Shown here: positions 12,608-25,675 of the stretch, in pieces
Layout: each line of letters begins with the position of its first letter
Position numbering within the stretch: the first letter of the stretch is position 1
Source: Acorus gramineus
Taxonomy: Eukaryota > Streptophyta > Magnoliopsida > Acorales > Acoraceae
DNA: 64,000 bases
Assembly: GCA_030737835.1 (NCBI GenBank)
Contig: CM060854.1
Coordinates: forward strand, 7,326,860-7,390,859
Direction: 5' to 3'
Program-made: the position numbers and the translations under genes
The notes under the pieces: model-generated
The model's database searches: none
What the model saw: the letters and a program-made list of their open reading frames with translations, nothing else
Told to the model about the DNA's origin: nothing

Positions 12608-12944
12608 CCGTTTAGAAACACAGATTGAAAAGTGGCTTTTGGAATAAAGCTGCTTTTTAAGATGATTTTAGACCTTGACTTTTTTAGAATGTTTTTTTTA
12701 ATTCAGGAATCAATATTTGAAAGGAGTTTAATGTTTGGCAGAGAAAGTTGCTTTTTAATTCAAAAAATCGATTCCGACAAAAAAACGTTGTTTTTTAGCT
12801 TTTTAAAACACAAATTTCGAGAAAAAAATTAAAAGGAATTCAGCTTACAATTATGTAAAAAGCTGTCATGTTTAACTGCACGATTTTAGCTTTTCAACTT
12901 TTCAAAAAATAAAAACACGCTCAAACGCACAACCAAACGGAGTC
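12608..12944. mobile_element. Harbinger/Tourist-type MITE, unit 3
   Basis: 337 bp, TAA-flanked, at the same site as 6284-6620 in unit 2; inherited through duplication. Confidence 0.85.
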
Positions 12945-13852
12945 TAAAAAGTATCAAGTCTAACATTTTCATATATATATATATATAATATATATTATAT
13001 ATATATCAATGATGGTCTACTTAACACATGTGACAAAACTATTAAAATCAACACCGACGTTTAGAAAACAAGCTATGCTCATGTTCATTTTCAACTAGGT
13101 TGCCCATGTGTTTTTCTTTCCTCCATTGATTTAGTCCAGAAGGAACTATGACATAACCCCAACCTCCATAAACTCATTTGATGCACATGATTGACTTTGA
13201 GCAGATTTTTTTTTTTTTTTTTTTTGAGCCGACATTTCCATATTTATTATTATTATTATATTGTTTTCAGGTTTTAAAATGGGCAAGATCTAATCTAACA
13301 ATATGTTCTAAACTTAGAAGTCGATCACAGATATGTGAATTATTTACGGTAGAAACTGTGGTTTTTTTTTTAGTTTTTTTGAATTATTATTTGAAGCATA
13401 AATATATCTAACAAATCTTAAGTCCAGTTTGAATCGGCGTCTAGGTGAATTTTGCGATGTAAACATTGAACGCAGATGCAAACACAGATCCAAACACAGC
13501 TTTCTCACATTTCCTGCATTTTATATTCAATAAAATGGCCGCATTACAAACTCCCCAGAAACAACGCTTTTAAAATGCAGGGCTACTTTTCTAAAAACTA
13601 TTGTTTAAAATTCACATCCAAACAAAACTTTTAAAGTTCCCTTATTTTTCGAGTTCCTGTCCATATCTATAGTATGAATTGCACATCCAAATTGACACCA
13701 ACGGATCACGCAACTTGGAGAATTACAATTCCAATTTCACTCGATCCCTCAAATCCAACCACATCATAAAAAAAAGGTATTATCAATATAATTTAACACA
13801 AAAAAAAAAAGTCCAAACACTTGCACCTCTTCTTCTCTTTCTCATAGAAGAT

Positions 13853-14352
13853 TAGGGCTGCAACTCTGACGGGTTGGGTTCATGTTGACTTCAATCTGAA
13901 TTCTAAACTACTCAACCATAATCCGATCCAACCCGATTTTCAATCCGAATTGGAATAATCCGAACCCAACCCGTAATTAAATAAACTAACCCAACCCAAC
14001 CCGACCGAACCCGAATTGGACTAACCCGACCCCAACCCGATTTTCAACCCGAATTGGACCAACTCGACCCAATTCGAATTTATAACATAATGTGCAAATT
14101 AAATAAATTAACCTGACTTAACTCATAAGATTAGCTAGGTTTACCTAAAATTTGAACTATCCATATTAAAATCTACAATATGAACAATCATGATCTTTTT
14201 TTTTAATGATTAGTATACAGGTTTGGATTGGATCGGGTTGTAAGTGAGACCAACCTAAACCCGAATCTGAACCGATTTGATCAACTCAACTTATGTAAAA
14301 ATCAAATTCAACACGTAATATTCGAATTCAATCAGACCCAAATTGCATCCCT
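13853..14352. mobile_element. Small hAT-like foldback element, unit 3 copy
   Basis: Positional equivalent of the copies at 2623 and 7869, opening TAGGGCTGCAACTCTGACGG. Flanks TAGAAGAT and CGGAAGAT match at 6 of 8 positions. Confidence 0.6.
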
Positions 14353-15742
14353 CCGGAAGATGCCGATGGACTTTCAATCATTCATCAAAACAAAAGTAAA
14401 TAAGAATAAAGACTGCACATTTATAAAATGTGGTGAGAGAGAGAGAGAGGCCCACATGCCTGAGATTCCGCCGCAATTTCCCCCTCAAATCATATGGCCG
14501 CCATTTCATACAAAAATCTGAAGCTCTATACGTTGTCGGCAAGACTCGAAGGATGTCTCAACAGAAATTTGTTTTTGGAACTTTAGATCTCACAAGGACA
14601 TACAATGGGCTTATCATTAATGTAATCACACTAGGAATTTGTTGCAATAATTAACTGGTGACCATTTAAAGAAGAAGAGCACACGACGACATGGAGTTTT
14701 TTTTTTTTTTTTTTGAAAAATTGAAAATATAAAATATAAATATAAATTTCTATTAAAATTAAAACACAGTTTTAAAAAAATTTATAAAAATTCAATTATC
14801 ATTCTTTATGAAAATTTTTATCGAAATTTAATATAATATTATGAGAATATTATTATACCATGTAATTGTACGTGTAGACATTACAATCTTTATAAATAAT
14901 TAATTATAAAAATAAATTAGTCTATGCAAAAGACTAAATTGCATTTTTAGAGTTTTTATGCTTTTTCATCTTTTACCTCGATATTGTTAGGAAGGGTTGA
15001 AAAATTTAAGATAGTTAATTTAGTCATTTCATTGTATGTGTTAGAATTAACCAGGATATGTTAAAGCATAGTTAAACTCTGTTGATGACGTGGATGTACA
15101 AGGATTTTTTTGAGGTTTTAAGAACTCATTAATTAATTTTGTGTACCTTAATTGGGTTGATTGAATCTATCTATATTACTAATACAAAGACTTTTAAATT
15201 TCTTCCTTTTTATCACCCTAAAGATTCAAACCTCTAAAGCAACCTAACGAATTGAACTCAGGTTGCCTTTCAAGTTGGGTCGATCATCACCTAATGTAGC
15301 CCTTGTTTTTTAACATGCAGTTCTCCTTCTCTTTTTTATTTTTTGAAATATATTATACATCATCTAATGTGAAATATACTTTTATAAAAAATAAAATATC
15401 GATTCATTTATAAAATGTGTAAAAAATTTAATAAGATATAAATATCTTATTAAAGTACGTGTAATGATTAACTAAATATATGATACTGTAAAATGAACTA
15501 CGTTTTAACAGCCCTGATTTTTTATTTTTTAATATGCTTCCATTCTTCCAAGGTAGAGAAAGATGGATAAATTACAACTGCAGACAGACAAAAAAATAAG
15601 GATATTAAACCTTCATCTGGATCTAATCGCGCAGCTACATTTTGTATATACGTGTGGGTCCATTTCTCACGTTTCTAGAATTCATATATTTATCAATATT
15701 TTATAAAATATAATTGTGAAAAAGTTGCGGTTCAATCTCTTA

Positions 15743-16175
15743 GCCCCGCATGGAATGGAAATAAGTCTCAGGATAATCTTGGATAAAAGAGAATAAAAGA
15801 TGAAGGACGTTTGAAAATATAGAATAATCAGGGATAAAATATATCAAAATAAACTGGTATATGGATTACAACCAACTCCTGGAATTAAAGTTATCCTAGG
15901 TTATTATATTCAAAGAATATGTGGGTCCACTGTCATATCAATTGTCATCACCTCTTATAAATCATATGTCAAATCAATTATCATTATTTTTTCATCTTTT
16001 ATAAATCTTTATCCATCCTTTATTCGCATTTTACCCGAACAACAAAACATTTATTCTTACGTTTACCAACTAGAATAATTTAAAATACAACCAAACACAA
16101 AATCACTGTATCATCACTTATACCGGAATAAAAGTATACCCAAGAATAAGTCATATTCCCGTTCCAAACGAGGGC
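15743..16175. mobile_element. 433-bp Harbinger-type MITE, unit 3
   Basis: Same site, length and TTA flanks (15740-15742, 16176-16178) as the unit 2 copy. Confidence 0.88.
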
Positions 16176-17267
16176 TTAGGTACCGTTTGATTACACGATT
16201 TGACAGCTTTTACGTTTGCAAGAAGCTACTTTTACAATCGTGCAACCAAACAATTTTACTGTAACAGTTTTCTGCAGATAAATATTATCCAAAAGCTGCA
16301 ATTTTTAAAAGTTGGGAGGTAAGCTTCCTGCAGAATCAGTTTTAAAACCCAGATTCCTACAGAATCAGTTTTGCAATAGCACAACCAAACGCACCCCAAA
16401 TTTCCATTTGTACAGGGACATACTATTTTAAGATAAATACCTATTTCAGAGTAGATAAAGAATAAAATATTTTTCGATTGGTTGTGTTTTTAGTCATTTT
16501 CATTAGAAAATATTATAATAAAATTTTTGTTATATGATTGATTATGTATAAGTTATAGATAAGAAATTATATATAAAGAACAAAAATAAAAAAATAAAAA
16601 ATGCAATGAGGTCTCTTGACTTATAAGAGATAATACCATGTGATTTGGCATGTGGGCCCCCCTGTACCAATAGAATAAATTATATATGTAAATTAAAAAT
16701 AATTTCAAGACATCTAAAATATCAAATCAGTTTATTTTCACATATTTTAATACAGTTATATACCAACTTATTCCTTGTTAAAAAACAATTTTTTAAAAAA
16801 TAAAAAATAATTTTTTAAACTTATTCATCTTTATTCCACTCTATGCTTCACCTATTCCGCCGTCCAAGCATGAAAAAATCTCCTGGGGATTCTCCTTCTT
16901 TCGAGAACATAAAGCACATGATGTGCACAACACGTGGAATTCCTGGGTGGAACATGGTGCAGAATGAACAAACAAATCTACCATACACTCTTTATCTTGT
17001 CTTATCATGCATTGACTGTTACAACAATATTACAATATATATATATATATATTTATTGATTTAAAACATTGTAGGCAACCAACTTTAATTAATTTACAAC
17101 AAAATTTAATTTTAAAAAAGTGATCGAATGTTTAAAAATCCAAGGATTACTTTTCACAGTGCTTGTATTAGTTACTCGTATATCAACAAAAGAGATTAAT
17201 TAAATATTTTTTATTTGTTAATCAATGCTAAATACATATCCAACAAAATCTCTTGTAATTGTGTGAA

Positions 17268-17610
17268 AACAATCAATTTTTTTTTTATCATTATTACCGA
17301 CCGTAATGACTTATATACAGATATATATGTCCCATGTGCCATGTCCATTGCCTAGGCAGGCTTGTCATCAACCAATTGAGGACCCCAATCCTTCATTACC
17401 AATCAAACAGTCACACAATTATCACGTTTCTTTTTATCAATTCACACCCCACCCCAAAAATACATCCCCCCCTCTCAACTCTCAATGCCCCACCAATTCT
17501 CAGTTGTCTTCTTCATGTTCCGGTCAGTCATACATGTTATATATGTGTGTGTGTGTATATATAGAGAAGGGAGAGGATGAGTTACTATGACTGCAATTAC
17601 TTCTTCTTGA
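17268..17610 (+). promoter_or_regulatory. Proximal promoter and 5' leader of the dioxygenase
   Basis: Unique sequence between the end of the tandem array and the start codon. A (TG)n run at about 17543-17555 runs into TATATATA at about 17555-17563, a plausible TATA box some 50 bp upstream of the ATG. No exact CACGTG G-box was seen, although jasmonate-responsive genes of this family often carry one. Any further control element would have to lie inside the repeat array. Confidence 0.5.
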
Positions 17611-20600
17611 ATGGATTGCCTGAAAGACTGGCCGGAGCCTGTCATATCGGTCGAGACCCTGACTGGCCTCCTGACGATCCCGGAGAGGTACATCAAGCCC
17701 CCCTCACAAAGACCCAACATCACCACCACCTCCTCCAACCTAAACATCCCAACCATCGATCTCGCCGCCCTCCGACAAGGCCTAGACGACCATGAAGCCA
17801 TGGAAGGCATCCGAAAGGCGTGCCGAGAGTGGGGGTTCTTCATCCTAGTGAACCATGGGGTGGAGCCTGAGCTGATGAGGGCCATGAGAGGTGTGTGGAG
17901 GAGGTTCTTCTACCTCCCCCTCAAAGACAAGAAGAGGTACGCCAACTCTCCGGCCACCTACGAGGGGTTTGGGAGCCGCCTTGGGGTCGAAAAAGGCGCC
18001 ATCCTTGATTGGGGGGACTACTTCTTCCTCCACATCCTCCCCCCTTGCATGAAGAACCATGAGAAGTGGCCTGCTCTCCCCACCTCCTGCAGGTGTGTGT
18101 GCTAAATTTTATTCACTTAAAAGACAATTCATTTTTTTTTTTTCCTTTTTTGGTAGGCCCCCTTGTGCTTGCAATTAGCGAACTAATAGTTGGCCAGTTA
18201 GACCTTATATTCGTACTTCCTGTCTCCCTCGTACTATCCTTCACATGCATTTCATGTTTCATGTGTTTGTTGGAATAATACTACTCCATTCATATACGTG
18301 GACTCTCGTTTTTCTAATAGAAGACTGACTTCATGACTGATCAATCCTGATTGGAGCTTTAGATATGTCTTTAATTTGAAATTGTTGGGTGCAGGGAGAT
18401 CACAGAAGAGTACAGCAAAGAACTAATAAAGCTGTGTGGATTCTTGATGAAGGTGTTTTCAAGGAATCTAGGGTTGGGGGAGGAGAGGTTGCAAGAAGCA
18501 TTTGGAGGGGAGGAGGTGGGAGTGTGCCTTAGGGTGAATTACTACCCTAAGTGCCCACAACCTGACCTAACCTTAGGTTTGTCACCTCACTCGGACCCCG
18601 GCGGCCTAACCCTCCTCCACGTCGATGACCACGTCGAAGGCCTCCAGGTCCTTAAGGACAGCGAGTGGATCACCGTTAAACCGGCACCAGATTCCTTCAT
18701 CGTCAACATCGCCGACCAATTACAGGTCACACACACATATATATTTCTCTTTCTCTCTCTCTCTCTCTCACACACACACTCTTTTAACTGTGTTTCTGTT
18801 GGATATTATATCTCTATAACACACATGGTTGGGACTGTTAAAGAGTCATCAGACAATTTTTGTTTCTCTTTTATGGACCCACCTTTAATGGGTGTGGATG
18901 AATGAACAATTCAATTGATGGACTACTACACCAAATTAAAGTTTGTGGAGGAGGAGGAGAAGAAGAGGCAAATGTCTTGATTTGTGTTTTTCTTTTGGAT
19001 CCATTAGAGGTGTCTTAGGCCTACATATTAAATTTGGGTTCTTTCTTCTAGATTATACAAGTCTTCCCTACCAACCAACTTTTCATAATTTTCCTTATAT
19101 GGAAAGATAGTGTTCTTGTTGGTTACAAATTCAAACATAAATCTAACAGTGTACTCTCTTTTTTTTCAAGATCGGTGTTCCCTGAGCCGACTTATCAAAA
19201 ACACGTTTTTACTTTAGGTTCATTATTCATGTCGAGAATTGTTTTTTAGGATATAAATATATTTTATGGAGTGTAAACTTATAAAAATGTTTTGGAGTGT
19301 ATAAGTTATATTTTTCTCAACTTTGGTTATTTAAAAAAAAAAATGGAATTAACAGGGAATTGTCATATATGGAAAATTAAATTTTATTTTAAAAAAAACC
19401 ATTTCCAGTGGATGAAATTGGATGAACTGGGAAAATGAAATTGTGGCAAAGAAATATAAGACATGACCAGAATTTTCCTAGAAAAATATAAGCAATTTTT
19501 GAAGTGGAAAAGAAAAAATCCTTTAATTTTCATTTCAGGAACTTAAATGGCCATTTAAAAATGCCATTTCTAACTTGCAATCATTTATTTTTAGGGATTT
19601 TTATTTTTAAGCCCCCATAAACCATAGGATTTAGTGATCGGTCTCTTATTTCTTCATATTTTGGTTTTAGTTCCCAGATTTAAAAGATATGTTCCTTTTT
19701 AGTCCTTAGAAGGGACCTATTCCTAAATTATTTGGTTTTGTTTTTAGTCCTTGGGAGGGACTAAAAAGGAAACATTTCCTTTAAATCTCATAACTAAAAC
19801 TAAAATAAAAAGAGGTGAGAGATCGATCTCTAAATAGATATGTTTATAGGGGCTATAAATTAAAAAACCTTTATTTTTATTCTTTTTTATAAAATAAGAA
19901 TTTAATTTCTTTTCATAGTATCCATATTTATGTTTTTCTTCAGGAATTATTTTCCATATGTTTTGCAACCTATTTAATTCATCTGAACTAAAAATAATGA
20001 TGTTAAACTTTTTCCATTAAACGTTTCTTCAATATATATCAATAAGTGGAAAATTAAAAAAAAAGCAACCTAATGTTAGGAAAGGCTGACTTCCTATCAT
20101 CACAATATATATAATTCTTATCTTATGTTGATCTTGTAAGTTATAATAGGTGCCCTGAAAATTTCAAACCCCACGTGTTTTTTAGGGGAATCTATATATT
20201 ATTGATATATAATTCATCATTGATGGGATGACATTGGAATAGTCTCTGTTGGTGCACCAATTGGCAATTAAGATAAGGTTGGACAAAAACTTGAGTACGT
20301 GGTTTTTTTTTTTTTTTCTTCTTTTTGTGCACTAGTTTTATAGGGCCATTTTAAACAAATGGATAGGAACAGAGTCCAATAGTACACCAACAGAACCCAA
20401 TTCAAAGATTATGATCACTTTTTTTTTTTCACCAGTACTGCCATCTTTTCTAAATTCTTCTCGTGGCTATTATGCTTTCCTGCACTATATACAACACAAA
20501 GCACATCAATTCCAGATTCTTCAGCATTGAGTCATTAATTATCCCCCAATATACTATATCAGGGTTTATCATTTATTTCAAAAAATAGCGTGATAGTAAT

Positions 20601-21900
20601 TTATATTTGATATTTAATTAAGATATATTTTCAATCACATCAATCATTTTTGCAGTGTCTTGCGTAGGCTACTCCACTTTTCATAGTAGTAATTTACTTA
20701 GGTTATATTATCATATGATTTTTATATAAGAAGATATGTATGAAGTTTTATTAGACAAGTGAATACTGCAAGAATGATTGTTTCTTGTCCCTTTTAAGTA
20801 GGGGTGGTAAATGAGTCAAACGAGCTGAGTTTTGATCTGCTCTGGCTTGGCTCGATTTGACTCAACTCAGGATCGAGCTTCATTTTGTATTCAAGCTCGA
20901 CTCGGCTTGTTTGTTAAACAAGCCAAGCCGAAGCTCGAATCAAAGCTCAGCTTGGACTCGTTTAGTTAAAAAAAAATCTTGTTTAGCAGTTGAGAAGTCA
21001 CATTTCACAAATTACAACACCTTATACATGTGAAAGAAACATAAGCTTGGGCTCGGGCTTGACTTGTTTCCTTTTTTCTGTTAAGTAAACGAGCTCGTCT
21101 AGGCTCGGGGTCAGCTCGTTCACAAACTGAGCTTTAAAAATTGTTCAAACTCGACTAGTTTGTTTAATCGAATGAACCTGAATGAGTTTTAACCGGCCAA
21201 ACCTAAGCAGAGCCTGAGCTGCTCGACTCGTTTACCGGCCCTACTCTCAAGTCTATCAGTGTCTAAAAAAAAAAAGGCAAGATGTGATGTTTTGATATAA
21301 TACCAAATAAAATTTCTTATAATTACTATTGGTTGTGATAATATAAAAAAGAAAAACATTATTAAATCTTTTGAATGGCTTCCACATGAAACATGTCCCC
21401 CACACAACATGGATTCTAAAATAGGCTAAAATAACCACATAAAAAAACACAGAATGCACTGTTGATTAAGTTTTTGATATCAGTTTATAGTGGCTGATGA
21501 ATGCACTGATGGTTATGTGCATGTGCAACAACAGCTATCTTACTTGTACATTGTGTTGCATGTATCCATACATATATATGTCTAGTATAGAATGCAATGT
21601 CAAACCTTTATTTTTTGTATTAAAAGTGATAGTTGGTATATGTATCATCAGATCCTAAGCAATGGAATCTACAAGAGTGTGGAACACAGGGTGATAGTGA
21701 ATTCTTCACAGGACAGAATCTCCCTGGCCTTCTTCTACAACCCGAAGAGCGACATCCCGATATCACCTTTCGGGGAGCTCGTGACGCCGCCGGAGAGGCC
21801 GGTGATGTATCAACAGATGACCTTTGATGAGTACAGGCTCTCCATAAGGAAGAGGGGACTGAAAGGGAAATCACTTGTGGAGGCAATCAAGCCTACATGA
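17611..21900 (+). CDS. JOX: Jasmonate-induced-oxygenase-type 2-oxoglutarate/Fe(II) dioxygenase
   Basis: Three exons: 17611-18092, 18395-18725 and 21652-21900, with GT-AG introns and matching phases, giving 353 aa, the normal family length. The start MDCLKDWPEP matches the usual N-terminus of this group. A DIOX_N domain (about 47-150) contains WGFFILVNHGV and the signature SRLGVEKGAILDWGDYFFLH. The catalytic domain has the iron ligands H226, D228 (HSDPGG) and H283, and the 2-oxoglutarate-binding R293-x-S295. The family hydroxylates jasmonic acid and so dampens jasmonate-isoleucine signalling in the cytosol. The LGVEKGA, LSPHSDPGG and ILSN-YKSVEHRVIVNS blocks separate it from flavonoid dioxygenases such as anthocyanidin synthase, the nearest alternative. 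Intron 2 is 2.9 kb and packed with transposons. A possible poly(A) signal AATAAA lies at 22014. The reading frame is intact. Which numbered JOX paralogue it is cannot be decided. Confidence 0.93.
19594..19870. mobile_element. Mutator-like foldback MITE in JOX intron 2
   Basis: 277 bp with GGGATTTTTATTTTTAAG against AGGTTTTTTAATTTATAG at the ends and a perfect 9-bp flank TTATTTTTA (19585-19593, 19871-19879), the Mutator-type duplication length. The inside is a long imperfect inverted repeat with TTTAGTCC/GGGACTAAAA blocks. Related copies are at 50568 and 53573. Confidence 0.8.
20245..20394. mobile_element. 150-bp foldback MITE in JOX intron 2
   Basis: Ends TCTGTTGGTGCACCAATTGG and, on the other strand, TCTGTTGGTGTACTATTGGA. 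No convincing target duplication; family not assigned. Confidence 0.5.
20799..21243. mobile_element. hAT-like foldback element in JOX intron 2
   Basis: 445 bp, opening TAGGGGTGGTAAATGAGTC and closing GACTCGTTTACCGGCCCTA, with GAGCTCG/CGAGCTT-rich arms. Flanks CTTTTAAG and CTCTCAAG match at 6 of 8. No protein. Confidence 0.7.
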
Positions 21901-23763
21901 AAAACTTACACCACCATATATCTGTTACACACAGTTTATGTGACCCCACGTTAGGTTGTTGTTGTGGAATATGTTAGGTCTCCTCTCATTTCCACCCCCA
22001 ACCACCCAGGACAAATAAAATACAACACATGCATGATTCTATTTGTATCATTAATAATTGTATAGATCATGTTCTTTCATTCATGAGCAGTGCTGTACCT
22101 TCCTGCTCCTGTCTCAGATGTCTGTTGACCAACATTATTTAATTCCTTTGAATGATTGTTGAGGGTGTTGATACAGTCAGTTAATCATGCAATAGTACTA
22201 TTTACTGTATTTGAAAAATGCACAAAAAAAATTGTGTTCATTACATTCAGAAGCATACTTCATCTCAAACATGTAAGAATGATTGCTTGTAAAAGAAACT
22301 ACAAGAATTATTGAATAAAGTATATATGTTTCTTATAATATTATAAGATACTTTTACAGCTTTCCTTAGAAATTATATATATTATTACTGAATAAAGTAT
22401 ATATTTTTACATTTTTTAAATTCAAAAAATGAAAACTTTATTTTTCATTTTTCTTGCATTTTTTAAAGCTCAAATGATATATACTTTATTCAATAATAAT
22501 ATATATAATTTTAGATAAAATCAAAACATTTTGAAAGCTGTAAAAGAAACTACAAAAATGATTTTGTTAGAGCTTTTAAGTGAAACCTATATCAATGGAC
22601 TGGGGAGCCAATTAGCCTGTTATGAGAACTCAGACATGGTTTAATTGGTTAATATATAGTGAGCAACTTTCAATCTATTTTTCCATAAAAAAAACTTTCA
22701 ATCTATTTAAAGATTTGTGTCTATTGTCTTTTCATTACATTTTTTTTAAAATAAAAAATCCACGCCCTGACCTTAGATAGGCTAGACGGCCACCAACTCC
22801 ACTCAATGAGGACCAAAAAAAAAAAAAAGATTTTTATTTTATTTTTAAATTATCTCATCTTCTAAATTAGTACTAGTATATATGCACTCCTCATTTATTT
22901 GGATTTTATCTTCTTTATTTTTTATTAACAAAGAAAAATCTTACTAGATTATTCTATTGTTTTTATGATTTTTTTATTAGGATCCTTTTTTAATTAGGTT
23001 CAATTAATTAAAAAAAATCACTCAAAACCTTCCGTGATAGTAATCATCGGGTGAAATCAATTACACATTATAAGAGTTTGCTTAGGATTTCATCTTTTTC
23101 GTATAATCTTAAAGCCGACCTTGAAAATAAAATTTATTGTAATAGTTTGATAAGAGGTTGCTGAGGGAGATTATTAAAAGTTATCTCTATAACTATCCAT
23201 GTGTAGAGAAGACTTTGCAGAGGATACCATGGAAATGGATTTACAGAGAGACTTATAGAGAGATTCAAAGAGAGGAATAAAAAGTTCTTGGAATTATGTC
23301 ACTCTTATGTCTCAAATGTTCCATGTTATATGTAGACTTAAACCAAACCACGAAAATCTAAGTTTTTCGTGTGATTTTGTTCTATATTTGATCTGAGATT
23401 TGTTGCATGCTTTTGTGGTATTGTGCAACAAGTAATTTTTTGAAGAGAATTGTAAGCCTTTTATATCTTGTGGAAAGTTACAATGGTCCGAACTGGGAGA
23501 TACACAAAACATGAGATGAGTCACAAGAGGTTTGCAACCCTTCCTATAAATACAAAATCAAAAGAGGAGGCCCTGCAGCAGGTTGCATCAAGGGAGGGGG
23601 GAGGAGAAGAAACAAAAGTAAAACCCAAAGTTATTGAGTGTGGGGGATTTTATGATTAATATTTGATCTCAAAGTCAGTAATTTTTTAACCTACATCAAA
23701 TGATTGTTTTTCTAAATTGAAAAAAAAAAAAACAATCAGTCACATGCACTCCTTGTTTGTAGA
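21901..23763. other. Downstream of JOX: 3' UTR, foldback, unassigned DNA
   Basis: The first 120 bp are the likely 3' untranslated region. A long AT-rich inverted repeat occupies about 22350-22545 (arms near CTTTTACAGCTTTC and GAAAGCTGTAAAAG), probably a foldback MITE. I recognise no gene in the remainder; the short open frames have no domain or codon signal. Confidence 0.5.
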
Positions 23764-24569
23764 CAGGGGCGGCGCCAGCCTTTATAGGATGGGGGTCAAT
23801 TGACCCCATCAAAATTTTAATTTTTTAAAAAAGTCAGTCTGCCCAAAGTTTATAAAACCATTAAATCATGGAAGAATGATGTGCCAACAACAATTGCAGT
23901 TCACACTAATTTATATTTTTTTTAAATCATACACTCTCCGATTGAAGTACATGTAGTTATATGAAATAAAGCATATACTAAAATATATTAGTGTATTTTT
24001 TTTATACTAAAAAAATGATAAAAAATTTTGTGTCATACACTATGATAGTATTTTATATATTATGATAACACAATATATACTACGTTATCATAGTATATAG
24101 GACTACAAAATAGACTAAGTGTATCAACGCTCTTAAACCATATCATTGAAAACTCTACCCCACATTAAAAAAGAAAAAAATTGTCAAACATGATACATCT
24201 GTTCCGAGCATGTATGATATTTTTGTAGTTCGTGGGAGATCACCACGTGGTGCACCACAAATTACAAATTTACACCATTGTCGTGTTGAACTATTCTATG
24301 TAGTTATAGATATGTAACTTCAGGACATTATCGTACAACAATATCAAAATATGAAATCTTGTCGAGGACAATTGTGAAAGTTTATATATTGAAAATCTTT
24401 AATCTCCTTTTTATGATGATTGATTTTTTTATTAATGTAAGTTGTTATTCTATTTTCAAAGAAAAGTTTATGTTATTGATAAATATATGAAAAGAATAAA
24501 TTTTTTAAAATTTTGTGAAATTTATTTTTTTAATGACCCTACCTATAAAAATCCCTGGAGCCGCCACTG
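23764..24569. mobile_element. Non-autonomous hAT element, Tip100-like ends
   Basis: 806 bp. Left CAGGGGCGGCGCCAGCC, right GGAGCCGCCACTG; perfect 8-bp duplication TTTGTAGA at 23756-23763 and 24570-24577. The AT-rich core has no open frame for a transposase. The CAGGGGCGG terminus resembles the Tip100 group of hAT elements, as known from other plants. Confidence 0.92.
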
Positions 24570-25575
24570 TTTGTAGACCCCACCCCCATCCTCATGCAGT
24601 CATGTACCTTTATTGAGATATGTGTTTTATTAGTTGAAACATGTAATCTTTTCACTTTTTTTGTAAGTAGGTTTCACCGGAATCATGAGTGAAACATACA
24701 TGTGATGCCTCGAAAATCCTGACCATTAGATAGGGTAGATTTTCAGTTCGTCACCTGAATAAACCTCAAATACTTCTTCTCACTGTTCCCACCAACCAAT
24801 TAAAATTTTAGGTGGAGGGGGGGGGTAGATGCTCCCAAAGATTTTTTTTTAAAAAAAGGTACATATTTGCTACCCGATTCCATTTCTGAATTCGAATTAC
24901 AAATTCTGAATGGGGGGAGAATAGAGATTTAAACAACGTAAAGGAAAGACAATAAAAAAAAGGATAACTACGCACGTCCTTCCCCGGTTAGAAGAGGTAT
25001 CTAATCGAAGGAGAACTTCCACCAGTACTCACTCTACAATCCTTATCCGGCCAGTGCTCCCAAAGATGAAACATCAAATTTAGAGTTTGGAGGCCATCAT
25101 GAGATATATTTTCTTTCCCTTTATTTAGATGTGTAATGTGCTGATGTTTATGCTAGATTACTCAAATGGTATGTTTTTGTATTATCAGTTTCAAAACTAT
25201 TCTGAAAATTATAATGTGTGATAACAAAGTAAATACTCTTTAACTAATGAGTAACTAGTAGAATATTTTTAAGGCATGGAAAAAAAATCCAATAGACCAC
25301 TGTGTTCCTAAATTTGTGTGTGTATGTTTTTTTTTTTTTTTATGGGTAAAGACGGGTTCGAATCCGTGACCTCATCTCGACCACTCCGCTAGGGGTTTGC
25401 TGCTATTTAAGAAATACTTGATTAGAATTCTTGTATGCTTTTTGTATGTGCTCAAACTTTGTTGTAAACTCATTATTTTGTAGGAATCAAATGCATTTAT
25501 ATTAATATTTATTTTGTAGAAATCTCTTTATAAATCTTCCTAAAGTCTATTCCCCCACTAAACTGAAATCCTGAC

Positions 25576-25608
25576 CAGTGGCGCGGAGCCACGTTGGGGG
25601 GGGGGGGT

Positions 25609-25675
<67 letters not shown>

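Larger units (their letters stand above)
11263..17267. repeat. Tandem array, unit 3 (6.0 kb)
   Basis: Third unit, ending at the GTGTGAAA that in units 1 and 2 leads into the next copy; here the sequence turns into unique DNA. The end lies about 340 bp upstream of the dioxygenase start codon, so the array forms the far-upstream part of that gene's 5' region. It keeps the empty target site (TTA at 13131) for the MITE that is private to unit 2. Confidence 0.92.

Noticed and set aside
17475-17885. 136-codon minus-strand frame
   Set aside because: Shadow of dioxygenase exon 1 on the other strand.
25320-25400. GGGTTCGAATCC box next to a T-run, tRNA-like
   Set aside because: No cloverleaf can be drawn and no flanking duplication was found; at most a fragment of an old SINE.
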